From: Natronoarchaeum rubrum
Lineage (GTDB): Archaea; Halobacteriota; Halobacteria; Halobacteriales; Natronoarchaeaceae
Direction of reading: 5' to 3'
Assembly (NCBI RefSeq): GCF_024494695.1
Contig: NZ_JANHDP010000003.1
Coordinates: 434,001-498,000 of the forward strand
DNA: 64,000 bases
In this document: in pieces, positions 25,955-35,800 of the stretch
How positions within the stretch are numbered: position 1 is the stretch's first letter
How the letters are laid out: each line of letters begins with the position of its first letter
Position numbers and translations under genes: made by a program
Notes under the pieces: generated by a model
The model's input: the letters and a program-made list of their open reading frames with translations, nothing else
Database searches by the model: none
Told to the model about the DNA's origin: nothing

Positions 25955-26587
25955 TCAGCCCAGTTCGTCGAACGAGCGGATCCGCCGATCGCCCCACACC
26001 GCGAAGCCGCGCTCGTCGGGGTCGTAGCGCTGGACGTGGATGCCGTCGAGTCCGGCGTTCCGGGCCGCCCCGACGTCCTCGGCGCTGTCGCCGACGAGCG
26101 CGCCGACGTGGCCGTTGTGCGCGACGCCGAGGTCGCGCATGGCGCGGCGGACCGGCGCGGGATCGGGCTTCCAGCCCAGGTCGTCGGTACAGCAGACCAC
26201 CGTATCGAACCAGTCGGCGATGTCGTGGTGCCGGAGGACGGGGTCGGTGAGATACTGCTGACAGTGCGTGACCAGTCCGGTCGGCCGATCGAGGGCCGCG
26301 ACTGCGGACGCGTCGTCGTACAGGAACGTGGATTCGGAGCGCTTCGTCGGGTCCTCGACCTCGTGGAACGTCTCCCAGAACGTCGCGGCGTCGACGTCCA
26401 ATCCGTCGATGATCCGGTCGCGCTGCCCGCCGTAGCCATGCCAGAGCACCTGGGCCTGCCGGTCGGTGACGCCGACTCCCAGCCTGTCGCCGACCTCGCC
26501 CATCACGTCGCTGACGTAGGACGGCTCGACGTCGACCAGCGTCCCGTCGAGGTCGAGCAGCCAGAAGTCGTAGTCGGTGGCGGCCAT
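25955..26587 (-). CDS. HAD superfamily hydrolase (phosphatase-like)
   Basis: A 210-residue cytosolic HAD hydrolase. Motif I is WLLDLDGTLVD with the nucleophile Asp in the first dozen residues, motif II is in RPTGLVTHCQQ, motif III the lysine in LGWKPDPAPVR, and motif IV GDSAEDVGAARNAG. The cap inserted after motif I is helical, as in phosphoglycolate phosphatases. ATG at 26587 (MAATDYDFW) is the family-like start; upstream codons belong to the divergent ABC promoter. The phosphorylated substrate is unknown. Confidence 0.9.
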   Translation of the reverse strand: MAATDYDFWLLDLDGTLVDVEPSYVSDVMGEVGDRLGVGVTDRQAQVLWHGYGGQRDRIIDGLDVDAATFWETFHEVEDPTKRSESTFLYDDASAVAALDRPTGLVTHCQQYLTDPVLRHHDIADWFDTVVCCTDDLGWKPDPAPVRRAMRDLGVAHNGHVGALVGDSAEDVGAARNAGLDGIHVQRYDPDERGFAVWGDRRIRSFDELG

Positions 26588-26670
26588 GGGGCACTCAAGT
26601 ACGCGACCTGCGATAATAAGCGTTCTCCCCGGAGAAATACGGTGACGGAGGACGAACGTCCATCCGACTG

Positions 26671-27485
<815 letters not shown>

Positions 27486-27486
<1 letters not shown>

Positions 27487-28724
27487 TGGAACTGCGCGAG
27501 AGCGTCCAGTTGAGCCTGCGGGCGATCCGCGAGCACGGGCTCCGGTCGGCGCTGACGGTCGTCGGCATCACGATCGGGATCGCCGCGGTGATCACGTTCG
27601 TCACGCTCGGCGCGAGCCTGCAGGCCGAGGTGGTCGGCGAGGTATCGGGCGACGCGCCGCCGGAGATGCAGGCGACGGTAGGGCCCGAGGGCCAGCAGGG
27701 CGGCCCGCCCGGCGCGTCGACGGTGCCGGCGTTCACCGAGCGTGACCTCGAAGAGATACGATCGCTGCCGGACGTCGAGCGGGCGGTCCCGCAGGGCACC
27801 GTCCAGATCGCCACGCTCCAGCACGAGGGGCGATCGATCGCCTGGGAGAGCGCGACGGCGACGTCGCCGGGCTTTTTCGCCGACCGGCAGTTCGAGGCGG
27901 GCGGGCCGTTCGAGCAGGGCGCGAACGAGGTAGTGATCAACGGGGAGGCGGCGGCGCTGTTCGATCCCGAACTCGAAGTCGGCGACACGCTCGTCCTGCG
28001 CAGCGGCGCCAACAGCACCCGCGAGGCGACGGTCGTCGGCGTCCTCGAAGGCGGGGGCGGCAGTCCGTTCGGCGACATCGCAATCCCGCAGGTGTTCGTG
28101 CCGACCGATCCGTTCTACGAGACGACCGCGGAGAGCCCCGCGACCGGCGAGAGCCAGCGCGTCTACCCCTCGCTGACCGTGGTGGCGACCGACTACGAGA
28201 GCGTGCCGTCGGTCCAGTCCGACGTGGAGGCGTACCTCGACGACGAGTCGGACGCCGCGTCGCTCAAGCCCGCCGAGTACGAGTTCTCGGTCCAGACCAA
28301 CGAGGAGCTGGTCGACCAGATCCGCGAAGTGATCTCGACGTTCACCGGCTTCGTCGCCGGCATCGCCGTCATCTCGCTGATCGTCGGCGCCGTCGGCATC
28401 GCCAACATCATGCTGGTCAGCGTCACCGAGCGCACCCGCGAGATCGGCATCATGAAAGCCGTCGGCGCGCGGCGCCGCGACGTGCTCCAGCTCTTTCTCG
28501 TCGAGGCGATCGTTCTCGGCCTCGCTGGCGCCGTGCTCGGGACGCTGGTCGGGCTGGCCGGCGGCTACGTCGCGACGGACTACCTCGATCTCTCGCTGAC
28601 GTTCGCGCCGGAGTGGTTCGCCGCGGCGGTGGTCGTCGGCGTCGGCGTCGGCGTCCTCGCCGGGCTGTACCCGGCCTGGAACGCGGCGCGAGTCGATCCG
28701 ATCGACGCGCTGCGCCGGGAGTAA
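27486..28724 (+). CDS. MacB-type ABC transporter permease (FtsX-like)
   Basis: A 412-residue permease with the MacB layout: an N-terminal TM helix (LTVVGITIGIAAVITFVTLG), a large extracellular domain of about 230 residues, then three C-terminal TM helices. The coupling segment TERTREIGIMKAVGARRRDV, diagnostic of the FtsX/MacB family, is present, and the C-terminus ends PAWNAARVDPIDALRRE. It should work with the upstream ATPase to move a substrate, or force, across the membrane. No periplasmic adaptor gene is adjacent, as expected in an archaeon. Confidence 0.95.
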
Positions 28725-28865
28725 GTGCGTAGACCAGTTTCCAGATATTCGCTGGAAATCCAACGAAATATCCGCTATGTAGATGTGCGAACTGAACGAA
28801 GTGGTGACGAATAGATCAAGTATGATATGTAAAAGTATATGTGTTTTCTTTTCACACTGTTAGGT

Positions 28866-29393
28866 ATGCATCGGCGAACACTCCTCAGGGCGTGTGCCAT
28901 CGGTAGTGTCGCGTCCTGTGCTGGGTGTGTGACTCGTTACGATGTTCCAATAATCGGCAGCCCGGCAATAGCAGTGAAAGAGGCTGACCGAGCAGGAAAC
29001 TTGACCGGGTACGACGAGTTAGATTGTAATATCTCTCAAGAAGAGTCACTGGCAACCCCGGTGAGTGCGATGGAGTTCGGTGAGGGAGATAGTGAGTATT
29101 GGGTCTATTTGCTCGTCGATCAGCAGGAACCTACGTCAGTCAGTATTGAAGTGTCCGTGCGTTCAGAGGTGATCTATGAGGAGTCGGTCGAACTAGGAGG
29201 AGATCGATACACGTCTTATAAGTTCAAGTATCCAGCATCTTACTCCCTCTTAGTCACTCTTGACGGAAACGGGACGGAACTGTCGGTAAGAGAAAACCAG
29301 ATCAGTTCGTCTCCCGGAGATGACATACAAATTTCCGGACAAACGCATTGTATCAGCATGGATGGAGAAGTCGAGGGACAACTTTGGCGCTAA
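28866..29393 (+). CDS. Tat-type lipoprotein of unknown function
   Basis: A 175-residue secreted protein. The signal (MHRRTLLRACAIGSVASCAG) has a twin-arginine pair and a lipobox before C, so it should be lipid-anchored outside. The mature part is beta-rich with no recognised domain. ATG at 28866 follows a TATA-like agtatatg centred about 30 bases upstream, so the leader is short or absent. AT content is higher than in the flanking ABC genes, as for the next two lipoprotein genes, suggesting an accessory cluster. Confidence 0.72.
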   Translation: MHRRTLLRACAIGSVASCAGCVTRYDVPIIGSPAIAVKEADRAGNLTGYDELDCNISQEESLATPVSAMEFGEGDSEYWVYLLVDQQEPTSVSIEVSVRSEVIYEESVELGGDRYTSYKFKYPASYSLLVTLDGNGTELSVRENQISSSPGDDIQISGQTHCISMDGEVEGQLWR

Positions 29394-29453
29394 CCTCTTG
29401 CTACAGTAATAAGTAACAGAACTAGGGGTTGTCTGAAGTTCCTTGAGCTGAGA

Positions 29454-29996
29454 TTAGCTACTCCCGACTTCAATGTCAAACTCGACCGTAGCCACACTAT
29501 TGTTGAAATCAGTGGGTGGCGAGGCTTCACCCGCTTCGGAATTGTCGAATATGATATAATACGAACCAGCTGGGAGAACCTGCTCGACGGTACCGCCAGC
29601 GCTATTTAGTTGACTGAATTTTGTGTAATAATTATACCGTGACTGGGATTCGAAATGCGTGTATTCAGACTCGTCCATCAAGATAACGTCAATCTCGGGA
29701 CCTTCTCGGACGATAAAGTCGTAGTAGAGTTTCCCCTCTCCGCGGAGAGAAAATCCAAAGTAGCGCCACCGGTCTTCCTCGATCTCCCATGTATTGGACT
29801 TCGAAAGGACCTGTTTGCTAAAACGGGAATCGTTTGGGTAGGCATCCTGACTGTCCGGAACACCATCCTCGTCCGAGTCTGACTGTCCGTTAGGGCGATC
29901 GCCATTCTGGTTATCTGTATCTCCGGTACAACCTGCCATTCCTACCAAAGCGCCTGCTCCGAGTTGGAGTACTCGTCTTCGGTCTGTGATGTTCAT
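29454..29996 (-). CDS. Tat-type lipoprotein with calcium-binding-like repeat
   Basis: A 180-residue secreted protein with signal MNITDRRRVLQLGAGALVG and lipobox GMAGC. Residues about 40-55 (SDSDEDGVPDSQDAYPND) match a thrombospondin type 3-like repeat, usually a calcium-binding loop. The rest (WRYFGFSLRGEGKLYYDFIV) resembles a jelly-roll or emp24-like extracellular domain. The gene is AT-rich and convergent with the previous lipoprotein gene. Its role is unknown; surface adhesion or cation binding is only a guess. Confidence 0.75.
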   Translation of the reverse strand: MNITDRRRVLQLGAGALVGMAGCTGDTDNQNGDRPNGQSDSDEDGVPDSQDAYPNDSRFSKQVLSKSNTWEIEEDRWRYFGFSLRGEGKLYYDFIVREGPEIDVILMDESEYTHFESQSRYNYYTKFSQLNSAGGTVEQVLPAGSYYIIFDNSEAGEASPPTDFNNSVATVEFDIEVGSS

Positions 29997-30569
29997 ATGT
30001 ATAATAACTCAAAGAAGCAATTAAATCCACCTAACTCAACCCCTCTTTTATTAGATATGCATATTATCTATACCAAGTTAGTCTCAGTTAGAAAGCGTGG
30101 GCGGTCCGGATCTATATCCAGATCGACACTCTCCTGGGGGAGCACAAATCCACGTCGTTCCCCCATATCGCCGACGTGATCGACGCCGCGAAGACGGCCT
30201 TGGGTGAAGGACGGTCGCAACCCACGAGATTTCCGAGGGGCGTGGGTCGAATGGCTGAACGCTGATGGTGATTGGCGCCGCTCAAAGTTGGCGACGCTCG
30301 CCTGGTAGCGCGGCCCCTCGTCGTGGCAACGCTGTTCTTCGACCTCTAATTTCAACTAGATATTAGTTTTTACGTACGTGCGTACAAGTTGAGTTTGTTT
30401 ACGACGAGCGGCGGCGTCGCGATGGTGACGATCGGCGCCAGTTCGACGCCAGCGGATTCCCGCTGCGCAGATGATCCCTCTTAGGAAATGTACCGAAGGG
30501 CACTCGGCAGAAAATTTTCTTGTTCAGATACGATTTAGGGAGAAATTCACGTATAGTAGGTGTTCGAAC
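29997..30569. other. intergenic region with gene fragments
   Basis: About 570 bases without an intact gene. On the plus strand a fragment at about 30088-30260 reads WAVRIYIQIDTLLGEHKSTS and FPHIADVIDAAKTALGEG, then stops; another at about 30382-30470 reads VQVEFVYDERRRRDGDDRRQ and stops after a few codons. Both look like remnants of coding sequence but I do not recognise the parents. The surrounding bases are AT-rich. Together with the pseudogene at 30570 this makes a stretch of decayed accessory DNA. Confidence 0.4.
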
Positions 30570-30966
30570 CTAGCACTGCTGTAGCGACTCTGCCGAGTAA
30601 TCGACGCTCCCGTTATTTAACAGTACGAACTGCACGCCGACGCAGGGTTCGTCCTCGTCAATCACGTCAGTGTATCCACCTCATAGGTTTCGCCATCCAT
30701 CGTTGCCGGACCACGTAGTCTCCTAGTCCGTCTACAGGGGTTTCCACGTCGATATTCGAGGTTCCTGATTCCGGCCCCAGCTCGAATGATCTTGTGAACA
30801 CCGCCTCTTCGTTGTCTTCCACAACCACTTCTACCCCGTACGTTTCATCCCGGTCGTTCACCAGCCAAAGGTACGCGAGTCTTGCCTGACGTCGCTGCCC
30901 GAGATCGAGACAACCGCTCACCGCGAGGGCGCTGCTGGCCAAGAGGAGGGCTTGGCGGCGTTTCAT
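30570..30966 (-). pseudogene. haloarchaeal lipoprotein gene with two frameshifts
   Basis: The first frame codes for a signal peptide with lipobox (MKRRQALLLASSALAVSGC) and a mature part YLWLVNDRDETYGVEVVVED to a stop at 30667. Coding resumes in the second frame as GETYEVDTLT (about 30672-30702) and in the third as VIDEDEPCVGVQFVLLNNGS to a stop at 30570. The pieces join into a continuous protein ending SAESLQQC. Losing single bases at about 30695 and 30670 would explain this. If only the first frame is translated a 99-residue truncated lipoprotein results. Confidence 0.65.
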
Positions 30967-31066
30967 ATCTCATACATAACAGCAGACGGCAAGTATCTTG
31001 CCTGTATCTACCATTGACGGGGAGCACAGTAAGAGGAACTGAATCGTACCATCGGCCCCTCAAACT

Positions 31067-31435
31067 TCAGGATTCGACTTCCACCGAACTGCCGAAGTAC
31101 TTGGTGAGCACTTCGCTGACGCTGTCGGACTTGAACGTCTCTAGATCCTCGGCGATGGCTGCCTTGAGCGCGTCGTAGTACTCCTCGTCCATGTCGAAGC
31201 GTCGATACTCGACGGCTTCGACCGACACGTCCAGCGCGTCCTCGACGCGCTCGCGGGCGTGAGCCGGGTCGTTCACGTCGCCGCGCCAGAGGTTGTCCCT
31301 GAAAAACAGCCAGCCGTCCTCGCCGGGCGAGTCGGCCGGACGACGGAGCGTCGTCTCGAACGTCGCGGGCTCGACGCTGACCGGAGCGTCGGGCGAGAGC
31401 CGAAATCGGACGGAGAAGACGTACGTCGCGTCCAC
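31067..31435 (-). CDS. LWR-salt protein
   Basis: A 122-residue acidic cytosolic protein of the small haloarchaeal family named LWR-salt for its conserved motif, here FFRDNLWRGDVNDPAHARER. The N-terminal strand YVFSVRFRLSPDAPVSVEP and the C-terminal helices with EEYYDALKAAIAEDLETF fit the family. Function is unknown. It follows phhB with a gap of 15 bases on the same strand, so the two are probably co-transcribed. Confidence 0.85.
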   Translation of the reverse strand: MDATYVFSVRFRLSPDAPVSVEPATFETTLRRPADSPGEDGWLFFRDNLWRGDVNDPAHARERVEDALDVSVEAVEYRRFDMDEEYYDALKAAIAEDLETFKSDSVSEVLTKYFGSSVEVES

Positions 31436-31450
31436 GGGTCGCGGAACACC

Positions 31451-31726
31451 TCAGGTCTCGTTCTCGATCAGCTCCGCCATGTGGATGTCCTGATCCGTGA
31501 TACCGCCCTCCTCGTGGCTGGTGAAGTGGACCTCGACTTCCTTGTAGCGGATCTCGATCGTCGGATGGTGGAACTCGGCCTCGGCGATCTCGCCGACCAT
31601 CTGCGCGAACGTGACGCCCCGGAGGTAGTCGTCGAACTCGTAAACGCGCACGATCTCGTCGCCGTCGCGCTCCCACTCCTCGGGCAGCTGTTCCGCGATC
31701 TCGTCGTCGGATAGCAGGTCGGCCAT
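31451..31726 (-). CDS. phhB: pterin-4a-carbinolamine dehydratase
   Basis: A 91-residue enzyme of the PCD/DCoH family, which dehydrates 4a-hydroxytetrahydrobiopterin to regenerate the pterin cofactor after aromatic hydroxylation. The active-site signature is EAEFHHPTIEIRYKEVEVHF (His pair), and EEGGITDQDIHMAELIE covers the last catalytic His region. Length is usual. In haloarchaea it is often found apart from phenylalanine hydroxylase, as here, so the partner enzyme is not shown. Confidence 0.93.
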   Translation of the reverse strand: MADLLSDDEIAEQLPEEWERDGDEIVRVYEFDDYLRGVTFAQMVGEIAEAEFHHPTIEIRYKEVEVHFTSHEEGGITDQDIHMAELIENET

Positions 31727-31957
31727 ACCGCCTGCAACGGGTTCATCCGAAATAAATCATGTCCCCGCGACCGCAGCGGGGCGTCCGCCCCCGTTCCCGC
31801 TGGCGACGATCGGTGCGCGGCCACACACCACAATGACATCTGTCTGAACTGTTCGCTGCGTCAATCGTGCTCGCGCTTCGGCGCCGTCTCGGCCTGCGAG
31901 CAAACCCGTCTTCGGCGGTGCAAAGCCGTTATGACGCTCCGGGTCGGGGGATCGAGT

Positions 31958-32692
31958 ATGCGCGTCACCTTTCTCGGGACCGGCAGCGCGATGCCGACGG
32001 GCGATCGCTTCCAGTCCGGCCTGCTCGTCCAGGAGGACGGTCGAACCCTGCTGGTCGACTGCGGCAGCGGCGTCCTGCATCGCCTCCAGCAGAGCGGCGT
32101 CGGCTACGAGTCGGTGTCGACGGTGCTGCTCACTCACCACCACCTCGATCACGTCGCTGACCTGCTGCCGCTGTTGAAAGCCCGCTGGCTGGCGGGCGAG
32201 GAGTCGCTGACGGTCGTGGGGCCGTCCGGAACGAAGGCGCTCCTCGACGATCTGCTCGACGTCCACGAGTACCTCGACGGCCGCGTCGACCTGAGCGTCC
32301 GCGAGGTCCATCCCGGCGAGTTCTCGGTCGCCGGCTTCGACGTGCGAGCGCGGGAGGTCCGACACTCCAAGTACGGACTCGCCTACCGGTTCGGCGATCG
32401 GCTGACGGTCAGCGGGGACACCGAGGCCTTCGCCGGGCTGGCGTCGTTCGCCGAGGGGTCGGCTGTGCTCGTCCACGACTGCTCGTTTCCCGACGACGTC
32501 GAGGTCGACAACCACCCGACGCCGTCGTCGCTCGGGCGGGCGCTCTCGGGCCGCGAGATCGGGCGCGTCTACCTCACCCACCTCTATCCGCACACCGACG
32601 GTCGCCACGAGGAGATGCTCGAAAGCGTCGGCGCCCGCTACGACGGCGACGTCCGGTTCGCCGAGGATCTGACGACCGTTCGGATCGACTGA
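31958..32692 (+). CDS. MBL-fold metallo-hydrolase, RNase Z-like
   Basis: A 244-residue metallo-beta-lactamase fold enzyme. It starts with FLGTGSAMPTGDRFQSGLLV, the RNase Z-type N-terminus, and has the zinc motif LLTHHHLDHVADLLPL, a second Asp in VSGDTEAFAGL and a His in LTHLYPH. The flexible arm of true tRNase Z is not evident, so the substrate may be another phosphodiester or a small molecule. ATG at 31958 (MRVTFLGTG) is the family start; the ATG at 31931 adds nine non-family residues. Confidence 0.88.
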   Translation: MRVTFLGTGSAMPTGDRFQSGLLVQEDGRTLLVDCGSGVLHRLQQSGVGYESVSTVLLTHHHLDHVADLLPLLKARWLAGEESLTVVGPSGTKALLDDLLDVHEYLDGRVDLSVREVHPGEFSVAGFDVRAREVRHSKYGLAYRFGDRLTVSGDTEAFAGLASFAEGSAVLVHDCSFPDDVEVDNHPTPSSLGRALSGREIGRVYLTHLYPHTDGRHEEMLESVGARYDGDVRFAEDLTTVRID

Positions 32693-32762
32693 CCGGGCGG
32701 GACGCCGCGGATCGTTTCGAACCGGCCGAGTTCTTCATCGTTCGTCATCGTCGCGTAGCAGT

Positions 32763-32808
32763 CGCTCGGTTTTGTCAGCTGACGATACCGTCACAGTTAA
32801 ACCGAGCG
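32763..32808. promoter_or_regulatory. inverted repeat 1 upstream of the MMPL-TrmB operon
   Basis: A perfect 10-base inverted repeat: cgctcggttt at 32763-32772 and aaaccgagcg at 32799-32808. The 26-base spacer contains the palindrome gtcagctgac (32774-32783). The element directly abuts inverted repeat 2. It lies 86 bases before the GTG of the MMPL gene. It could be a regulator-binding site or, less likely given no U-tract, a terminator for the MBL gene on the left. Confidence 0.6.
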
Positions 32809-32862
32809 TTCTGTTAGTAGCTCCATAACAACAGTGGTGTTGTATGCAGGATACTAACAGAA
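32809..32862. promoter_or_regulatory. inverted repeat 2, nested dyad upstream of the MMPL-TrmB operon
   Basis: A perfect 11-base inverted repeat, ttctgttagta (32809-32819) and tactaacagaa (32852-32862), encloses a second dyad, acaaca (32828-32833) and tgttgt (32838-32843). Both pairs share the same centre (32835.5). This looks like an operator bound by a symmetric dimer or by two dimers. The Shine-Dalgarno ggagggg for the MMPL gene follows at 32881-32887. The last gene of the operon is a TrmB-type regulator, an obvious candidate to bind here. Confidence 0.65.
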
Positions 32863-32893
32863 ACGCATCGAACGATAGCCGGAGGGGATCGCG

Positions 32894-35800
32894 GTGAGTC
32901 TGCCGGATCGCCTCGCGTCGCTCATCATGGATCACTCGCGGATCGTCATCGCGGTGATGCTCGTGCTGACGCTCGCGCTCGGCAGCGGCGCCGGCATGGT
33001 CGAACAGTCCTCGTCGTTCGACGCGTTCCAGAGCGACAACGACGCGGTCGAAGCACAGAACTACATCACCAACAACTTCGTTCCGCCCGGTGAGAAGAAC
33101 GTTTCTCGGGTGCAGGTGATCGTCCGGAACGAGTCCGGGAACGTCCTCAGCAAGGAGTCGCTGGTGTCGTCGCTGGAGTACCAGCAGGCGTTGCTGGACA
33201 ACGAGACGGTCAACGCGACGCTCGACCAGCAACAGCCCGCACTCGGCGTCTCCAATCTCGTCGCCATTACGGCGATCAGTCAAGAACGCGCCGCGCAACT
33301 GCAGACCCGAGCCGGCGGGTTGAGCGACGCGCTAAATCAGACGGCCGGTCTGCAGCAACAGTACGCTCAGTTGAACGCCTCCTACCAGCAGGGAGAGATC
33401 AACGAGTCGACCTATCAGGCACAGTCGGCCGAGATCGAGCAGTCGCTGGTCGCGGTTCGCGCTGACGCCACCGCGAATCTCTCCGCCGAGCAGGCGGCGC
33501 AGTTCAACGCCTCCGCGGGGTCGGTGCGGAACCTGACCGCCCAGCAAATCGCCCTGCAGGCGCAGTACGACCGCGGCGAAATCAGCGAGTCGGCTTACCA
33601 GACCCAATCTGCCGAACTGGACAGCCAACTCCAGCAGGCCTATCAGCAGGGAACTCGCGGCGTGTTCGCCGAGCAGTTCGCCGCGCTCCAGAGCCAGGAG
33701 AGCCAGCCCTCACTCGACGCCCAACTCCAGCAACTGGAGTCGATGAACGAGAGCGAAGTCGACGCCGTCGTCGCGGGGACGCTCGACCCCGATAACGGGC
33801 AGGGAATGGCCTATCAACTGCTCTCGACCCAGTACGATCCGGACAACCCGACGACAGCGGACGCCCGGATGATGATCCTCCGGCAGGAGATCGCTACCGG
33901 GAACGTCCAGACCGGCTCGGCGAGTGACGTGCTCATCGATAGCCAACTCGCAATGCAGGACGTCGCCGACGCCCAGATGGTCGAGGGTGATTACATCGTC
34001 TTCGGCTTCGGGCTGATCAGCGACGAGATCACCCGCTCGATGAACGACAGCCTGGCGATCGTCGGGCCGCTGGCGATGCTGTTTGTCCTGTTGGCCCTGA
34101 TCGTCGCCTACCGCGATCTACTCGACATCGCGCTCGGCTTCGTCGGCATCATCGCGGTCCTGCTCTGGACGTTCGGGTTCATGGGCTGGGCCGGGATCAC
34201 GTTCAACATGATCTTCATCGCAGTGCCGGTCCTGTTGATCGGGCTGTCGGTGGACTACGCGATCCACGTGTTCATGCGCCACCGCGAACAGCGCCAGGAT
34301 CGCAGCGCCGACGCGGGTGACGGCGTCCGCAGCGCGATGCGGGTCGCGCTGGGCGGCGTCGGCGCCACGCTCGTGTGGGTGACGGCGACGACCGCCATCG
34401 GCTTCCTCTCGAACCTCGTCAGTCCCATGGGGCCGATCCGCGACTTCGGCATCGTCAGCTCCGTCGGCATCCTTTCGGCGCTGGTGATCTTCGGCGTCCT
34501 CGTGCCGGCGGTCAAGGTCGAACTCGACGAGTTCCTCGAAGCTCGCGGGTTCGACCGCAAGAAGCGCGCCTTCGGCACCGGCGGTGGTCGTCTGGGTCAA
34601 CTGCTGTCGACCGGCGAGACGCTGGCTCGCAAGGCGCCGCTCGCGGTCATCGCGATCGCCCTCGTGGTCAGCGTCGCCGGCGGCGCCGCCGCGACGCAGG
34701 TCGACACGAGCTTCCAGCAGGAGGACTTCATCGCCGGCGACCCGCCGGACTGGATGGACAGCCTCCCCGGGCCGCTCGAACCCGGTGAGTACAACGCCAA
34801 AGACCACATGGACTACGTCTACGACAACTTCGTGGTCGAGAACTCCCAGGGCGAGGTCCTCATCAGGGGCGACGTGACGTCATCGGAGACGTTACACCGG
34901 ATGGATAACGCGTCGGCCCAAGCCGCCGAGATGGATACGACGGTTATCCTCTCGAACGATCAGGCCGACGTTCAGAGCCCGCTGACGGTGATGCAGTCGA
35001 CGGCCAACTCGAACGAGACGTTCAACGCGACGCTCACCGCCGCTGACACGGACGGTGACGGCATCCCCGAACAGAACGTCGAGCAGGTCTACGACGCACT
35101 GTACCGGACCGCGCCCTCCGAGGCCGCACTGGTGATCAACCGCACCGGCGCTGACGCCGGCGAGTACGAGTATCAGGCGCTCCGGATGTCCATCTCAGTT
35201 AAGGGCGGTGCGAGCACCGGCGCGATCACCGAAGACGTCCGCGGCGTCGCCGCCGTTATCGACGACGACGGCGCGAGTGAAACGCGCACCGCGGTCGCAA
35301 CTGGTACGCCGATCGTCAACGAGGTCGGCCAGAGCGAACTCCTCGATACGGTGCTCCAGAGCCTGTTGGTGACGCTGGTGACGGTCTTCGGGTTCCTGGC
35401 GCTCGTCTATCGGTTCCAGTACGGCAGCGCGACGCTCGGCATCGTGACGCTGTTGCCCGTCGCCCTGTCGGTCAGCTGGATCCTGGGGACGATGTACCTG
35501 CTCGGGATGTCCTTTAACGTCCTGACGGGGATGATCACCAGCCTGACGATCGGGATGGGTGTGGCCTACAGCATCCACCTCAGCGAGCGCTACAACATCG
35601 AACTCGACCGGCAGGACAACGCGTGGGAAGCGATGCGCGTCAGTCTCACCGGCACCGGCGGCGCGCTGTTGGGCAGCGCGGCGACGACCGTCGGCGGGTT
35701 CGGCGTGCTCGTGTTCGCGATCATGCCGCCGCTCCAGCAGTTCGGCATCATCACCGGGATGACGATCATCTACGCGTTCGTCGCCAGCGTGGTCGTGCTG

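Noticed and set aside
30555..30570. Possible tRNA T-loop at tgttcgaacc
   Set aside because: It is a simple palindrome (ttcgaa) with no flanking tRNA stems, and lies in a pseudogene tail.
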